DNA of 64,000 bases from Bacillus pumilus (GTDB taxonomy: Bacteria > Bacillota > Bacilli > Bacillales > Bacillaceae). The position numbers were made by a program, and so were the translations under genes. The first letter of the stretch is position 1. Every line of letters starts with the position of its first letter. Shown here piece by piece: positions 63,419-64,000 of the stretch. The notes under the pieces were generated by a model that saw only the letters and a list, made by a program, of their open reading frames with translations, did not search any database and was not told the origin of the DNA. The DNA lies in contig NZ_CP101833.1 of assembly GCF_024498355.1 (NCBI RefSeq), positions 3,577,001-3,641,000 of the forward strand. Reading direction: 5' to 3'.

Positions 63419-64000
63419 TCGCATCCACTTCCTTTGCTAAGTCTAAATAGACATCTGCACCTCTTGAACGTGGATCATACAAGATAATAGGCTTTCCATG
63501 ACTAGGCGCTTCGCTGAGTCTCACATTTCTCGGAATCACGGTCTGATAGACTTTATCTCTAAAGTATTTCTTCACTTCTTCGATGACCTGAATTCCAAGA
63601 TTTGTTCGCGCATCAAGCATTGTCAGTAAGACACCTTCAATGGCAAGATCGGTATTTAAATGTTTCTGCACGAGACGAACTGTGTTTAACAATTGACTCA
63701 ATCCTTCAAGCGCATAGTATTCGCACTGAACCGGTATTAAAACGGAATCGGATGCAGTTAACGCATTAATCGTCAGTAATCCAAGTGATGGCGGACAGTC
63801 AATAATCATGTAATCGTAATTTTGCTTCACAGATTCAAGTGCTCTCTTCAGCCTCACTTCACGTGAGATCGTAGGCACAAGCTCAATTTCTGCCCCTGCA
63901 AGCTGTATCGTCGCAGGAATGACATCAAGATTTTCGACCTCTGTCGTCTTAATCACATCAAGTACATCTGCATCGTCAACTAAAATATCGTACACACACT
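63411..64000 (-). CDS. soj: Sporulation initiation inhibitor Soj (ParA), 5' part cut by the window
   Basis: About 196 C-terminal residues of a ~253-residue ParA ATPase. Seen: [18 protein letters not shown] (Walker A' / switch II region), [47 protein letters not shown]. The deviant Walker A at the N-terminus lies beyond base 64000. Works with Spo0J and DnaA in origin segregation and initiation control. The frame runs through to the window edge without a start; the GTG at 63995 is an internal Val codon. Confidence 0.97.
   Translation of the reverse strand, partial: CVYDILVDDADVLDVIKTTEVENLDVIPATIQLAGAEIELVPTISREVRLKRALESVKQNYDYMIIDCPPSLGLLTINALTASDSVLIPVQCEYYALEGLSQLLNTVRLVQKHLNTDLAIEGVLLTMLDARTNLGIQVIEEVKKYFRDKVYQTVIPRNVRLSEAPSHGKPIILYDPRSRGADVYLDLAKEVDANG

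Overview
The window is chromosomal DNA of a Bacillus close to B. pumilus, B. safensis or B. altitudinis. Gene order and protein sequences follow the left (clockwise-ending) flank of oriC in B. subtilis: rlmH, htrC, walJIHKR, the trnY tRNA cluster, purA, dnaC, yycC, yycB, rplI, gdpP, yybS, ppaC, rpsR, ssbA, rpsF, ychF, yyzM, yyaC, spo0J, soj. oriC should lie a short way past the right end. Four 16-bp parS-type sites (Spo0J/ParB binding) support this. The species assignment is inference from family knowledge; no search was run.

Layout. (1) 45-4928: rlmH, a small CxxH/CxxC protein, then a four-gene leftward operon (SAM hydrolase-type enzyme plus an ECF transporter) behind a T-box riboswitch whose specifier reads as AUG (methionine). 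(2) 5502-7073: a rightward ABC-2 type transporter with an altered H-loop. (3) 7112-14487: acetyltransferase yycN, protease htrC and the essential walRKHIJ cell-wall two-component operon. (4) 14838-15249: tRNA-Phe, -Asp, -Glu and -Lys. (5) 15594-18933: a peroxiredoxin, two membrane proteins, and purA behind a textbook PurBox pair. (6) 19149-23016: TetR regulator and CYP109-like P450 (divergent), yycE, dnaC. (7) 23.0-42.6 kb: a ~19.6 kb accessory block between dnaC and yycC. It holds a DUF4885-like protein and a divergent secreted protein, then the full bacillibactin set (besA-like esterase, dhbACEBF, MbtH-like gene) and a btr-feuA-ybbA set, with Fur-box-like sites before three transcription units. 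(8) 42.7-47.5 kb: yycC, yycB, rplI-gdpP-yybS. (9) 47.8-55.8 kb: ppaC, sigV-rsiV, a racemase-fold protein, a catalase, an mhqE-mhqD-wrbA quinone-resistance operon with an MhqR palindrome, and a zinc-ribbon orphan. (10) 55.9-64 kb: rpsF-ssbA-rpsR, ychF, yyzM, a catalytically degenerate lipase-like protein with a helical partner, yyaD, yyaC, spo0J, soj (cut by the window edge).

How the genes work together. The iron block makes, recaptures and hydrolyses bacillibactin: DhbA/C/B/E make and activate 2,3-dihydroxybenzoate, DhbF joins it to Gly and Thr and trimerises it, FeuA captures the ferric complex, and the BesA and YbbA esterases release iron. The A-domain pocket residues of DhbF read as Gly then Thr. 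The membrane permease genes feuB and feuC are missing from the cluster, and a strong hairpin sits where they would be. The rest is origin-proximal housekeeping (chromosome segregation, replication, translation, cell wall control) with stress modules inserted between.
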